A DNA stretch of 64,000 nucleotides from Silurus meridionalis (taxonomy: Eukaryota > Chordata > Actinopteri > Siluriformes > Siluridae). Positions within the stretch are counted from its first letter, which is position 1. Each line of letters starts with the position of its first letter. Shown here in pieces: positions 45,863 to 57,849 of the stretch. The notes under the pieces are model-generated. The model did not search any database, had not been told where the DNA came from, and saw only the letters and a list, made by a program, of their open reading frames with translations. The position numbers and the translations under genes are program-made. The stretch spans positions 7,498,712 through 7,562,711 of the forward strand of contig NC_060911.1 of the NCBI RefSeq assembly GCF_014805685.1. Reading direction: 5' to 3'.

Positions 45863-47450
45863 ACAGTATGCCCCATTCAGAGAGCGAAATCTTATAATTT
45901 AATTTATAATTTATTGTAAATATTAGTTCTATATAATATAAAATGCGTCATATTGTTCTAGCATAACAGGAGATGCATTATAAGGCAATTTTGAAATAAA
46001 AATAATTTGTGATAATAATTTGAAAATAAAGTTTTTATAATGTAAACCCAGTATGGTCATACATGTTAACCGCCCACAGGAATGCTTCCTGATTATTTTT
46101 ACTGTGGTTAATATGGTTACCATGTTTCAGATCTACAAACAACAGCCCACTCGGCCAAAATGTAATAATTGCTGGGCCGCTGGTTGGTGACGAAACCCAC
46201 TTATGTATTAACATTCATCTATTTAGTCATTTTAATGTAATGTTAGTATATGCAAGTGTTTTCTTTGTAATCTACCAAAATAATTGTTGGCAAATATTAT
46301 ATCCAGTAGGTTTGTCACGTTTCCAGGATCATTACCAGCTTCATATACTGTGCTTCTTTGTTTTAGCATAGTCAGAGGTTAATTATAATAAATGGAAATG
46401 ATGTATTCAATAGCACACATAAACTGTAGGTTCTTGCAGTCAGCCTCTGTATTTTGCATCAGACGGTTTACATGTTCATCATGCTTACAAAACAATTCCA
46501 CAAACAGCAGTCCAACTTCTGTCACAATGTTGGTGTTTCTCAAAATGTTGGAACTCCCAGATCTGGTTAATGCTCATTACTAAATGTAAGTATAGTGGAA
46601 TAACAGGAATAGGGAGTCTATTATTAGTCATTTACCAACATATTTGAGGTATATGTTTATATTTCCTTTATTATTGTCTAGTTTGCAGTGACATTGTATG
46701 TTTACATTGTTTGAGAAATGTGTTAACTAGCTCATTTATTAGCCTTCCTAATCTGCTTGCATAAGCTCAGGGTTCATATTTCCCAGTTCCCTAGCAACAT
46801 GGTTCTCATTTTTTTATCACTCGATGTGTAAGAGTATGGTGCATTCACCTTTCTGTGTTAAAAGCATAAATTATTGAGCATTATTTGATTTTATTGATTT
46901 TCACAGCGGCTAAATTCGAAGGCTACAACGTATTAAGTGGAAACAGCAGAGCAAAATTGCACCAGAATAGGCGATAGTATAGTATTAGCTTAGTACTGCT
47001 GTGTAAAGAGAAAATGTCAAATTTAGCTAAAATACAGACAATACATTTTCTTTGTTTATAGAATTTAGTTGTAAGTACTTTATATTCCAAGTTTTAATGC
47101 AAATTGTTGTGATTTTAGTAGTAGATTTTCAGTCTTTTTTTAAAGTAATTTGCATATTTAAGATAATTGACGTTTTTGTAATCATTTTTGTATCATTTAT
47201 GATGTTCTTATTCTGTTGCATTGTTCAACTAAGCTCAACTAAGCTAGTCTTAACCAGCTAAAATCATTATATAGCACTTTGTTCCTTCCTCACACCGCTA
47301 CTACTGTATTTAACGTGCAATTGTGATTGGTCAGAAAAGTGACGATGTGCATTCTCTAACGGCAAATGCAGCTTGTACGGTGTGTTATTTATTTGTTTGT
47401 TTGTTTATTTATTTTTGGAAGTCTTCAGTGTCAGCTTGTTGTAACAGTCA
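45860..47450. other. No gene recognised
   Basis: AT-rich DNA without element ends or paired splice sites that I can support. Confidence 0.45.
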
Positions 47451-47460
47451 GAGGTAATGT

Positions 47461-47625
47461 AATGGAAGCTCAAAGGACAAGGCATCGGATTTTTGATAAG
47501 CAGGTTAAGAGTTCAACTCCCAGCACCACCAAGCTGCCATGACCCTTAACTGCTCAGCTGTATAAAATGAGATAAATGTAATTCCCTCTGGATAAAGGCG
47601 TCTGCCTAAAGCTCTAAATGAAATA
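47461..47625 (+). mobile_element. tRNA-type SINE
   Basis: GAAGCTCAAAGGACAAGGCA (box A-like), GGTTAAGAGTTCAACTCC (box B-like), AGCACCACCAAGCTGCCATG, and the tail CCCTCTGGATAAAGGCGTCTGCC match the common fish tRNA-SINE layout. Confidence 0.85.
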
Positions 47626-47744
47626 CTGTTCTGGGAGGAAGGATAACATGACATTGTAATTTTTTCTTTTTTTTAACACTACAATTTCTTTTCCCATTTT
47701 TTTTCCGTTATTTCATTAAATATAACTATAATCACATGTTCTTT

Positions 47745-47900
47745 AACCCTCGTGTGATCTTAGAAATCTGCATAATCCCCTTGACCTAAGGACCAAAAAT
47801 GACCTGCCTTCACTTAACCTCTAAAATAAAGCAGCTACATTTAATAAGCACGTGTAATTGTTTGCACAATGTTGTGGCATAAAAGAAAACCTGGTTCAGG
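47745..47900. repeat. Possible piggyBac-type relic
   Basis: TTAACCCTCGTGTGATCTTA at 47744 and AGGACCAAAAATGACC at 47788-47803 resemble fish non-autonomous elements with TTAA-CCCT termini. The other end is not found. Confidence 0.2.
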
Positions 47901-48121
47901 GTGACGACTTCTTCATGCTTTATTCCTTGTAGAGTTTGTCTCATCTGCTCTCTTTCCACTCGCATATCCTCTTCTCTTCTTTCCTTCCTCTTTCCTCATT
48001 TGTTTTCCACCATTTCTCCCCATCCCTCGTTCTAATCACCTCCTCCACCAGATTTAATCACTCTGCTCCACATGGAGACTCCTGCCTTCTTTGATGAGCC
48101 TGATTCACCAGAGTCATTAAG

Positions 48122-48161
<40 letters not shown>

Positions 48162-48170
48162 CCCCCCCTC
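48122..48170. repeat. (CT)n plus C-run
   Basis: CT run of about 19 units followed by eight C. Two frames crossing it are artefacts. Confidence 0.95.
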
Positions 48171-48469
48171 CTTCCTGAAGTATGTTGTCATGACTCTTCC
48201 TCCTTATTCCATTGCTCTCAGCCTCTATCTCTGTGTGATTGCAATTATCCTCTGCTTTCCGAAATTCTTCTGTTTGTTGCAGGTCTTTCAGAGCAATATG
48301 TTAATATGTTCACTTCTTTCTGTTTACAGTTCGCACAGAATCTCATCTGCTCAGAGATTGTCCCCTACTATTTTGTACGATTTTTGAAAAGTGTCACACA
48401 TGTTTATACCATCACTATGCAGGAATATCAGACTAAACTCCACCTTGGGCTGTCATAGAGAGCTGCGTG

Positions 48470-48720
48470 GCTGATTGTAGGGCCCGACTATGCTACACAA
48501 AAGCACTTTGATTGTAAGCAAGCTCGGCAATGGCTGGCCAATCCTTCTCTCCTTTGCATTACCATTGATTGCATGGAGTCAGCTGCAGTAATTGTAAGTC
48601 AGAATGGCAGAAACTAACGCAGAGGTGCTTGACGACGCACTCAAACCCCGGCTTCTTGCAAAAAAGCCTGATTTTATCAAGTGTTCAGTGCGATGCTTTA
48701 GTTATAGTGAACCGCATGTA
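48470..48720. promoter_or_regulatory. Candidate conserved non-coding element
   Basis: Balanced, non-repetitive DNA with CTTTGCATTACCATTGATTG (octamer-like and SOX-like words, 48554-48573) and GCTGCAGTAATTGTAAG nearby. No coding frame. Function inferred. Confidence 0.3.
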
Positions 48721-49206
48721 ATATATAAACCTGTTTTTTTTTTCCCCCTCTAGATAGTAGCTACCTGATATTTCCATAATAACCACCTGTGCCGATTATA
48801 ACTGCTATGTAGGTGTCTGGAGAGGAATAGCCAAACATCATACCAACCACTTTCTTAGAATTTACATTTTTACACAGCATCGACAGCATTTTTTTTTTCT
48901 TGAGACATATCATTATTATCAAAGCATATTATTATATTCCTCAGTAGCTGTGCTTTTCCAGAGTGCTTGTTTATTTTTCAAAAAAAGGGGAAGGTAAATC
49001 AGTTTTTCATCACACACAACCCGTTTTTAGCAGGCGATTTTCCGAGTCGTATTCAAGTGCATTTCAGCTTGCTTTAAAATTAAACATGAACTCAAGTAAA
49101 CCCATTCGACATATAAACAACATGGGATAAACTGTAGGTTCTCGCGGTGTCAGCCTGTGGGTTTTTTTTGAGTACCATTTTCTTTACATCTAACAAGCAG
49201 AAATAC

Positions 49207-49978
49207 TACCGTATTTTTCAGACTATAAGCTGCTAATTTATGGATTTTTCCTGGGTTTTTCCCGGTTTTACAAACTTCAAGCCAAAAAACTGAGCGACAT
49301 AACATTAGACCAATGAAATTTCCGAACGGAAACGAAAAAATGCACCTCACCTGTGTTCTGAGCTGCACGGCTTCGAGAGAAAAAACTTCCATCGGTGGTG
49401 ATTTTTAAACGTACAACGATGCCAAAAGATAAACTATCGAAAGAAATAGTTGTGAAAGGAAGGAAGAAGACAGTGAACAATGACTTTCTTGGTCAGCTAC
49501 TGTTTAGATACAAGTCGTTGTAACGTGTTGAGTCTGGGTGAAGGGAGAGCTCACTAACTCCAGTTGCAACAGAAATCATATAAGCACAGACAGGTTTCCA
49601 AAACTCGTGCTTTTTTATTTTTTTTGGCAACAGCGTTAAGTGTTATTCTAAGAAACTTAGAAATGAGCAACAGAAAATAATAAGAACATATTCCTCGGTC
49701 TTGCACACATGCAGTAATAGCGGAAAAATGCGGCGGCAGGCTATTCCCAAAATACCGCTATGCTCCTAAAGGAGCCACAACATATTTCACCCGTTACACC
49801 GTGTAACAGACACTGTTTTTCGTTAAAGCCTGTGTAAAGATCATTCGTTTCAGTGTAGACACGGCTTATAGACAGCGCCTTATAGACGGCTTATTTATGT
49901 TTAAAATAAAAATCTTTGTTAAATTTAGTTTATATAGGCTTATATATGGGTGCGCTTTATAGTCCGGAAATTACGGGA
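49207..49978 (+). mobile_element. TA-flanked inverted-repeat element, copy B
   Basis: Left end TA-CCGTATTTTTCAGACTAT, right end ATAGTCCGGAAATTACGG. An ATG at 49419 opens a 34-codon frame (MPKDKLSKEIVVKGRKKTVN, ending ...FRYKSL, TAA at 49521-49523). The frame is also present in copies A and C and broken in D. About 770 bp long, no catalytic domain, so non-autonomous. The right TA is mutated to GA. Confidence 0.88.
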
Positions 49979-50329
49979 ACTTTTACATTTTTGTGTCTTT
50001 GTGTTGGATGGCTCACATTTTCACCATACCTACAAAATAACTCCACACCCGGAAAGCAGACGTGAAAGTAATCATTTCTAAACGAATAAAGTAATATAGA
50101 ATCATGGGAAACTGCATCTAAAAAATTTATAGTTTGTAAATTAAATCACATTTTCCAAATTTTTAAGCCGATAAATGTAGCTTTTTTTTTTAATTGTTGT
50201 ATGAGTTTAAATCATGTCAAATTTGTATTAATTTAGTCTAATTGTATAGCAGAATAATTATGCATGACTGTTTTATTAACCTGCAGATCATATTTTCAAT
50301 TATTCATCAGCACAGAAACAATAATCTCA

Positions 50330-51020
50330 GATCAGCAGCCTTTCACTGGACCAAATGACAGACGGCAGCAGCAGGACAGCAGGTGTGCTACGAGTGTGGG
50401 CGCAATGATCCGATTGGGTGCTTCAAAGAGAGCAATAATCCATTTGGGTGCTTACAGGAAGCAGCTGATGGTCCTTTCCCAGAATGCTACAGCAGCTCCA
50501 TTTGCTAGCACCTGCTGGGCTTTACAAATCTCCACTAATGATTCCTCCATCGTAACCTGAGAAAAGGTCGGTGAAACTCAGGCAGAGGAAGACATAGAGG
50601 CACATAGAGGGATGATGGATGAGTGTTCAGGTGATGTTCAGGACAGGTGGGTTCTGTGTTCAGTCTCTCTAAACAGGGCCTTTGGCCATTTTCTACCCAG
50701 GTGACAGCTGTTTTCCCCCATGCATCATTTGGGACACAAAGAAATGGAGCTATATTTCCGCAACCATTAAAAAAAAAAAAAAAAAAAACAGAAGTGATAG
50801 AAGTGCTATCATAGGTGCTAGGATTGGGGCGGGGAGAGAAATCTCAACCTCAACTGGAGTGATTAAGGCAGAGATACAATTTAATTAAAGTAGGACATTT
50901 GGGTGTCATAAGCACAGAGTGCTATTTATCATGTGCTCCATCAATTAGAGAGCGCAGGGAAGGCCATCCAGAAAGCCCTCTCACGCTCGGCCATTAAGTC
51001 ATTTAACCATTCTGTCATAA
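50330..51020. promoter_or_regulatory. Candidate conserved non-coding block
   Basis: 50930-51010 (TGCTATTTATCATGTGC, CATCAATTAGAGAGC, GCCATTAAGTCATTTAACC) is balanced and homeodomain-word-rich. At 50401-50455 a word of about 26 bases (GCAATGATCCGATTGGGTGC then GCAATAATCCATTTGGGTGC) is tandemly repeated once. An A-run lies at 50768-50787. Low confidence. Confidence 0.25.
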
Positions 51021-51840
51021 CTAAAGTACTTAATCTGTTCAATTTGAAGTACACTAAGGAAATGAAACTCTTAACAGCAGCCAAAAACTTATATTAGACG
51101 TTGCATTTTGCCAAAATTGTATGTAGGATTCGACCTAAAATGAAGCTATTATCTCTGGTGGTAATGTGAAGTTCAGAGGCTATTGTGAATTTCTTCAGTG
51201 AGTCTTAGTTCTGCAAGGCTCTGGTTCAATAACTGGTACAACGATCTTTTGCTGCGATTATAGCTGTAAGTCTTTCAATTTGTCTCCATCAGCTTTGCTA
51301 ATATGAAGGTTTCTCCAGTAAGAATTTATGAAATTAAAAATATATTTTGACTCCACAGTACTAGGGATGCACGCTGCAATGAATAAATAGTTTGAGTTGT
51401 GCAAAGAATATCAAATACCTTAACTATGTGTATCAAAATAAACTACAAAATACAGAATATCAAAATAAATCAATGTATTTTTGTATTTTAAAAATACTTT
51501 TACAAGGGACCATGACATTTCATTGCAAATCTTCCATCAATTGGTGTATTTGATCTGTTCTTTCATCATGACACTGACTCAGTTCATTAAGTAAACTTTG
51601 TTTGATAGCAACAGCTTTTCTCAGGCTCTGAGTCACGCAACAAATCTGACATATGCAACCAGTTAACAGATCAAATATTCACACATTTCCCTGTGAACTT
51701 CCAGATAAAGGTAAGTTTTAAAGTGACCAACAGTTAAATGTTGAACTTTGCCTCAATAACACTGACTCAATGAGATACAAGTCATTCATAAGAAGGCAAC
51801 TGATGACACCTGTATTTAAAGCAACTAGTTTCTAACTAAT

Positions 51841-52631
51841 TACCTTAATTTCCGGACTATAAAGCGCACCCATATATAAATTGGATGAATTTTACAAATA
51901 TTTTTATTTTGAACATAAATAAGCCGCACCTGTCTATAAGCCTTGTCTACACTGAAACTAATGAACTTTACACAGGCTTTAACGAAAGACACGTTACACA
52001 CGGTGTAACGGGTGAAATATGTTGCGCTTCCTTTAGGAGCATAGCGGTATTTTGGGAATAGCATGCCACTGCATTTTTTCCGCTATTACTACGTGTTCAA
52101 GACGAGAATTATGTCCTCATTATTATCTGATGCTCATTTCTAAGTTTCTTTGACTAACCCGTAACGCTGTTGCCAAGAAAAATAAAAAAGCACGAGTTTT
52201 GGAAACCTGTCTGTGCTTATATGATTTCTGTTGCAACTGGAGTTAGCGAGCTCTCCCTTCACCCAGACTCAACGCGTTACAACGGCTTGTATCTAAACAG
52301 TAGCCGACCAAGAAAGTCATTGTTCACTGTCTTCCTCCTTCCTTTCACAACAATTTCTCTCGAGAGTTTATCTTTTGGCATCGTCGTGCGTTTAAAAAAA
52401 ACTTTTTTTTCTCCCGATGCCTTGCAGCTCAGAACACAGGTAAGGTGCGTTTTTTCGTTTATGTTCAGAAATTTCATTGGTCTAATGTTATGGGGTTCAG
52501 TTTTTTGGCTTGAAGTTTGTGAAACCGGGAAAAACCCAGGAAAATTTCATTAATTAGCCGCTTCGTTGTTTAAGCCGCGAGGTTCAAAATGTGGGAAAAA
52601 AATAGCGGCTTATAGTCCGAAAAATACGGTA
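51841..52631 (-). mobile_element. TA-flanked inverted-repeat element, copy C
   Basis: Left end TA-CCTTAATTTCCGGACTAT, right end AGTCCGAAAAATACGG-TA, both TA intact. On the minus strand the conserved 34-codon frame starts with ATG at 52381 (MPKDKLSREIVVKGRRKTVN ... FRYKPL) and stops at 52279-52277. At about 790 bp it is the longest copy in the window. The plus-strand frame 52170-52553 is its shadow. Confidence 0.9.
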
Positions 52632-52632
52632 A

Positions 52633-54150
52633 TAATATGATTGTTAATATTATTAAATATTATAATATTATGTGTCAGACAGTCATGACGGCAATGGTAT
52701 GCAAAATCATAATCCTACTAAACAGCTATTTCAATTAGTGTACAACATTCGGCAACAAAAAATTTTTTATCAGTCATTGGACACCTAAAGCTGGCATGCT
52801 GCACGTTTCTTTCTTCAACACCTTCTTCCTGTATGGATACATTTTCAGTTTTCAGTTGATCTGAACAAGTCTGGGTAAATTACTAAATAGGCACCAATCA
52901 GAGGTCGTATTTACATGTTGAAATCATGTAAACACTATTTTTGTAGTTTCATGCCATTTTTATCAACCCTATCAAATACAAATGACAAAATCTAATTTTA
53001 TAATTGAAATAGATATCTGGAATACACAATACTGCCCATTCCTGTAAACAGTCTCCCGCTTAAATGGTATTCCACGTTTTGCGATTTTTAAAATGTGCAT
53101 TTGGAATCAATGGATATTTGGTATAATTGGTTCAGTGCTTGGAAAAAAAAACTTTTTTGTCATCTTGCTGCAATTTTAGTTGAAAGTTTTCTGATGTATG
53201 TCGTAATCAGCTTTGCACCTCTACAAGTTTGAAAATCTGACTTCTTTTTGCTGTGAATGTCTTTAGCAAGAATTCAAAATGTGTAACAGTAAGTATAATA
53301 TTTAAATGACATGATTACACTACTGTGCAAAAAATATCAACCCCACTTGAACTATGTTCCACTTTTGTATTGTTCCAACCTGCAATAGATGTAGAACCAC
53401 CTTTGGCTGCAATTATAGCCGAAAGTCCTCCAGGATTCCTTTAGCCTCAAAGTTTGGGAATCTGGAATTTAATTGTGAATGTGTAATATTAAAATTGTAT
53501 TATCTATTTTTCTGTGGGAAATACTGAATGTTAGAGTATCAGGCACATATATTCACTCCAGATTTTACAAGTTTTGAATGTCAGACTCAGTCATTGGAAG
53601 AAACTTAATTGGGATTTGTGTGGTGTTGTGTTTATCCCCCTGGGTCAGTGCTTGGGAGACAGCAAGTACAGCTGCAAGTCAGCTTTGCTTATTTGGAACT
53701 TTGTCAATCAGTTGTCTATTTGCTGTGAATTTTATCCTCAAGCCTTAGAAATTTTTCATATTAACATATTCACCCCTCTTGAAATGTTTGCTAGAATTGG
53801 TTTCAAGCAGCCTTAGCAATCACCCCTTAAACCCACTCCACCCCTGCCAACTTTCCCTCTTCACAGCCAATTTAGAGCTTCATCTATCAGGTTTTGTAAA
53901 ACCTGGTTCCTGAAATGTTGCTAAACGTTTGTTAATTTTACGCTTCTTTTTTAATCATAATCAAAAGGGAAGCAAGTGAAAAAAAATAAATAAAAAAGAG
54001 TAGTGGAAAGAAGCAGTTAGTGCATTGAAAAAAAAATGCTTATGTATTTTACCTGCGGGCTTTTGTGAGCGGGAAAAAAACGGGAGAAAATAGCATTTTT
54101 TGCAGGAGCAGGCAAGAGCGGGACAAAAAATCCGTCCCGGGCAGGTCTCC
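52633..54150. other. No gene; scraps of old repeats
   Basis: CACTACTGTGCAAAAAATATC at 53319 and GGCTGCAATTATAGCCGAAAG at 53406, echoed at 51251-51273 (GCTGCGATTATAGCTGTAAG), hint at an old repeat. 54050-54150 (GCGGGCTTTTGTGAGCGGG, AAATCCGTCCCGGGCAGGTC) looks like the end of another DNA-transposon relic. No gene. Confidence 0.35.
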
Positions 54151-54156
54151 ATGTGA

Positions 54157-54222
54157 TATATTGTGACCCCCATGCTTCACTTCAAAAGTTTTAGTCTCAT
54201 CCAACCAGAAAACTTTTTTTCT
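54157..54222 (-). pseudogene. Tc1-like transposase scrap with DETK motif
   Basis: On the minus strand the sequence reads KVFWLDETKTFEVKHGGH. WxDETK resembles the segment around the second catalytic Asp of Tc1 transposases, and VKHGG resembles the following block. The residues between them are missing, so an internal deletion is present. Confidence 0.5.
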
Positions 54223-54273
54223 GTATGCGTTCTGTCTGCAAAATGAAATTTCATATTATTTACTGTGTATTAT

Positions 54274-54580
54274 AACTGTATTAGAGGGACAGTGCATGTA
54301 GCACATTTTGGAGACAAGGTGAGGGAGGCGAGATTGAGATGGTTTGGACATGTGCAGAGGAGGGACATGGGGTATATCGGTAGGAGAATGCTGAGGATGG
54401 AGCCACCAGGAAGGAAGTAAAGAGGACGGCCAAGGAGGAGGTTTATGGATGTGTTGAGTGAAAACATGCAGGTAGTTGGGGTGAAAGAGGCAGATGTAGA
54501 GGATAGGGGGTATCGAGATGGATGATCCGCTGTGGAGACACCAAATGGGAGAAGCCAAAAGAAGAAGAAGACAACTGTAT
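54274..54580 (+). mobile_element. LINE 3' end, 5'-truncated (second copy)
   Basis: The plus strand reads RLRWFGHVQRRDMGYIGRR, then an in-frame TAA near 54418, then RGRPRRRFMDVL, matching the copy at 29491. The 3' end GGATGATCCGCTGTGG ... GGGAGAAGCCAAAAGAAGAAG precedes a GAA-type tail. AACTGTAT at 54274-54281 and 54573-54580 is a short direct repeat that could be the target duplication. Confidence 0.85.
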
Positions 54581-54949
54581 CATCCAGTTAGTAATATGAT
54601 TTTTTCCCCACTGAGAGCACATTCCTTTTATTAAATGTATGCCATTTAAAATGCATAATATACTATTTAGGCAGTATATTGTCCTATCAAAGGTAGAGCT
54701 CTGAAACCCAACATACTAATAGGTTTATACAGAGCTTTAATAAAATAGACATACGTTCGTTGTCTATAATATGCATGGCAGGGAAGGGAAAAGGTTTCTG
54801 ACTTCTTGACTTCTACATTAGGCATGTCTTTAGACAGATGACACGGATTAGAACTGTACAGAACTGTAAAAAACTCTCACACACACACACTTACTCAGCT
54901 GTTTGTTACTGTACAACCTGAACTGAACACACACTCATTAGTCATCCAC

Positions 54950-55375
54950 CACCCATATTATATTTATATTTAATCATATTATACTGTTTAAATGCTGTTT
55001 TTGCACCTCTCGACTGCTGCTACTGCTGTTTTTGCACAACATCATGTACACTCTTGTATACGGTTCTCTTTCGCACATTTTACTGTATAACATACTGTAC
55101 AGTAGGTTTACTGGTCGGTGCTATTGTGTGGTGTTTCTGTCCCACACTGTCTTGTGTTGTCTGTCTGCCCTGTTTTTTTTTTTGTCTGAACTGTTTGCAC
55201 TCGGTTGCACACGATGCACTTTATGTGGCGAGGACACTTACTTTTGTCCTTTGCTTTGTGTCATGTGATGTAGCTCTATGTTGTTTAATGTAACACCAGG
55301 GTTCTGGAGGAACGCTGTCTCATTTCACTGAGTATTGCGTCAGCGTAAAAGCTTCTTGACTTGACTTGAAATCAA
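54950..55375 (+). repeat. Retroposon 3' end with TTGACTTGA tail
   Basis: A T/G/C-rich 3'-UTR-like stretch ends in TTCTGGAGGAACGCTGTCTC, GCGTAAAAGC and CTTCTTGACTTGACTTGA, the short terminal tandem repeat typical of some fish CR1/L2-type retroposons. The overlapping frames at 55032-55293 are not genes. Confidence 0.5.
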
Positions 55376-55379
55376 ATTC

Positions 55380-56570
55380 AGAGCAAGATCATGTAGATTA
55401 AAAACCCGATCTTGTTCATTTATGCAATGTATTATGATTAGCTCACATGAAATGGAGCAGCAGAGTGAATATTTAAATATATGGTGGATAAAAAGAAAAA
55501 AGAATAGACTGTGATAATAATGTAATATGGAATAATGGAATAAATTAGGTGGATAATTATAAATAATAGAATGAATAATGTTCTTAAATAATTAAAATGG
55601 ACAAAGTTTTTTTGGTAGATAAAAACAAATGGCTGCTTCTTCACTTTTGAAGGCGTGTGCATTCTGCATTTGCGTGAGAGAGCATAAGTCTCTCATACCA
55701 ACAGGTGGCGGTACTGTGTATTCAGTGGTCAAACAGGGAAACGGGAAATGCTACAACTGTAAATATATAAAGCTTACAGTGTTTACACCTGCCCAATCAT
55801 TTACTAATGGTATATTGTCTTTATATACGTCCTCTGTATATTTCGACAGCAAGCTAAACTCCACCCTCATCAAATCACAGACACGATATGCCTCTTTTCA
55901 ACCTTTAATACACTTTCACAAATGCTATATCCCTCCATATCGATTTACCAGGTATATAATAGTAAGCAAAGGAACATTGCGACTCTCTTTCCCATGTAAA
56001 AAAGTTAGCTAATATAAACAAACATATGTAAGAATTACAAATCCAACAAATAATCATATGTTATGAATGCTACATGAATAAGAACAATAAACATACCGAC
56101 GAAGCTACCAAAGGCCATGGAGGAATGCAGATTGTTGCTGATTCACTATTGCACATGTTTAAAACTGCACATCATGGAAAATACTAACTTCCTTCTTGGT
56201 CATCTGATTAGTCACATGGTAACAATACAAGATATAATTATCAAGACGTCCATTAGGGGGAGACAACATTAACAAACAATTAGATCTCAATTATCATTTA
56301 ACAATAACTGTAACGGAACAAATGGATTCGTGTAACTTTTTTTTCAGGCATGTCTGCTAAACTGCAAAGACAAGAACTAGAATAACAAGAAACGTGTTCC
56401 GTTTTTTTTTTGTGTGTGTGTGCTCATTTGCTAGGTTAATTAGCCAATCGGAGTTCGCCGCCGCTGATTTGACTCACAGAAACCCTGAAACAACACTGAC
56501 ATCCCCATGACCGAGCGTTAGCTTGGTGTGTCCCGGGCTTTAAGTTCTTATCATTCGTTCTTTATCTAGC
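55380..56570. other. No gene recognised
   Basis: The 127-codon frame at 55629-56012 has no domain, no splice context and no neighbouring support. AGGTGGCGGTACTG at 55703 may belong to a dispersed repeat. Otherwise nothing recognised. Confidence 0.45.
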
Positions 56571-56619
56571 CTAATCTATTTTTCATTGCTAAAATATGTT
56601 GCATTTGGAGAGAGAGAAT

Positions 56620-56657
56620 AAGAATAACATTTCGAAAGGAAGAATGTGAATAACATT

Positions 56658-56701
<44 letters not shown>

Positions 56702-56980
56702 TGATAACATTTGGACAGAGAGAATGTGAATAACATTTGGAGGAAGAATGAGAATAACATTTGGAGAGCGAGAATAAGAATAACATTTGGAGAGAGAGAG
56801 AATGTGAGAATAACATTTGGAAAGAAAGAATAAGAATAACATTTGGAGAGAAAAAAAATGTGTAACATTTGGAGAGAGAGAATAGGAATAACATTTGGAA
56901 AGAGTGGATGTAAATAACATTTGGAGGGAGAGAATAAGAATAACATTTCTGAGAAAGAGAATAAGAATAACATTTGGAAC
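56620..56980 (+). repeat. Minisatellite, GAATAACATTTGGAGAGAGA units
   Basis: Thirteen occurrences of the core TAACATTT are spaced about 24-53 bases apart, most followed by GGAGAGAGAG of variable length. One long (GA)n expansion lies at 56658-56698. Three overlapping minus-strand frames of 101-135 codons are artefacts of the array. Confidence 0.93.
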
Positions 56981-56984
56981 TGTA

Positions 56985-57840
56985 TTGTTAGTGATCCTTC
57001 AACCAGCTGTAGTTTATGCTTCAGTTAGGCCTCTCAGAGTCTGATGATTGGTGAGGTTTGTGTTGTTCAATAAATGCTTAAGCAAATTTCTTTATTATGT
57101 CTTATTAATTATTAGATTTTATCAAATAAAGGGGAAAAAAAAAATCGGCCAAAAAATTCGGCATTCATATGTCCTGATTTTTAATATCGGCATCAGACAG
57201 AGAAAAACCCATATCAGTCCACCTCTAATTGTAATAAGAACCGTGGACGGAGTTAAAGCAGATATTTGCAGAATAGAATTACCTCAAAGTGTAGTTTGTA
57301 ATCTTTAGAATTAATTTTAAGCTTTTCCAATGATAACCAGCAGCTGTACAGAAACTCAGGATGGTCTACAGAAAACCCCGGCTGTTTTTCAGAGCTGAAA
57401 ATCGAATCCGGCTCCATCTGAGTCTGTTCTAATTGCTTGTGAGGCATTTCAGAAAGACAGAATATCAATAGTGAAACTTTTGTTCTTCGGTTCCACCTAT
57501 TTTCAAATTTCGTCTTGCAGTACCAAGTTTTAGAGGAAACAAGTTTGTTGCAATTCCAGTCTGAAGTATCGGCCCACTCAGCACATTCAATTAGTCTCTG
57601 TTAAGGTGAGCACTCATCTACTGCCTAGGGAACACTGGCATAAATAAGTGTAGCATTTAGGCTTGTTATGTAAATGACCCTAGAATGATGCAAACACCTA
57701 CACATGCTGAGCATCACGCATTGGCTCCTTAATGAAATCTAAGTGATGTGTGGGAAACGAGGTGGGCAGAGTTGGTTTCAGAATCAACAAACAAGCATAT
57801 AGTAAGAAATAAAGTTTAAGTACCCAGTAATAATTCTGCC
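56985..57840. other. No gene recognised
   Basis: 57550-57740 is balanced and non-repetitive, but no coding or element signal was found. Confidence 0.4.
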
Positions 57841-57849
57841 TCTGTGGTG

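Noticed and set aside
48072..48458. 128-codon frame
   Set aside because: Driven by the (CT)n/C-run; no protein signal after it.
52170..52553. 127-codon plus-strand frame in copy C
   Set aside because: Antisense to the conserved 34-codon frame of the inverted-repeat family; the minus-strand reading recurs between copies with an ATG and a stop.
55629..56012. 127-codon open frame as a gene
   Set aside because: No domain, no splice context and no conserved-looking composition; expected by chance in 64 kb.
56566..56973. Three overlapping repeated-peptide frames; also CRISPR-like appearance
   Set aside because: All frames arise from a GA-rich minisatellite. Units abut without unique spacers, and this is a eukaryotic genome.
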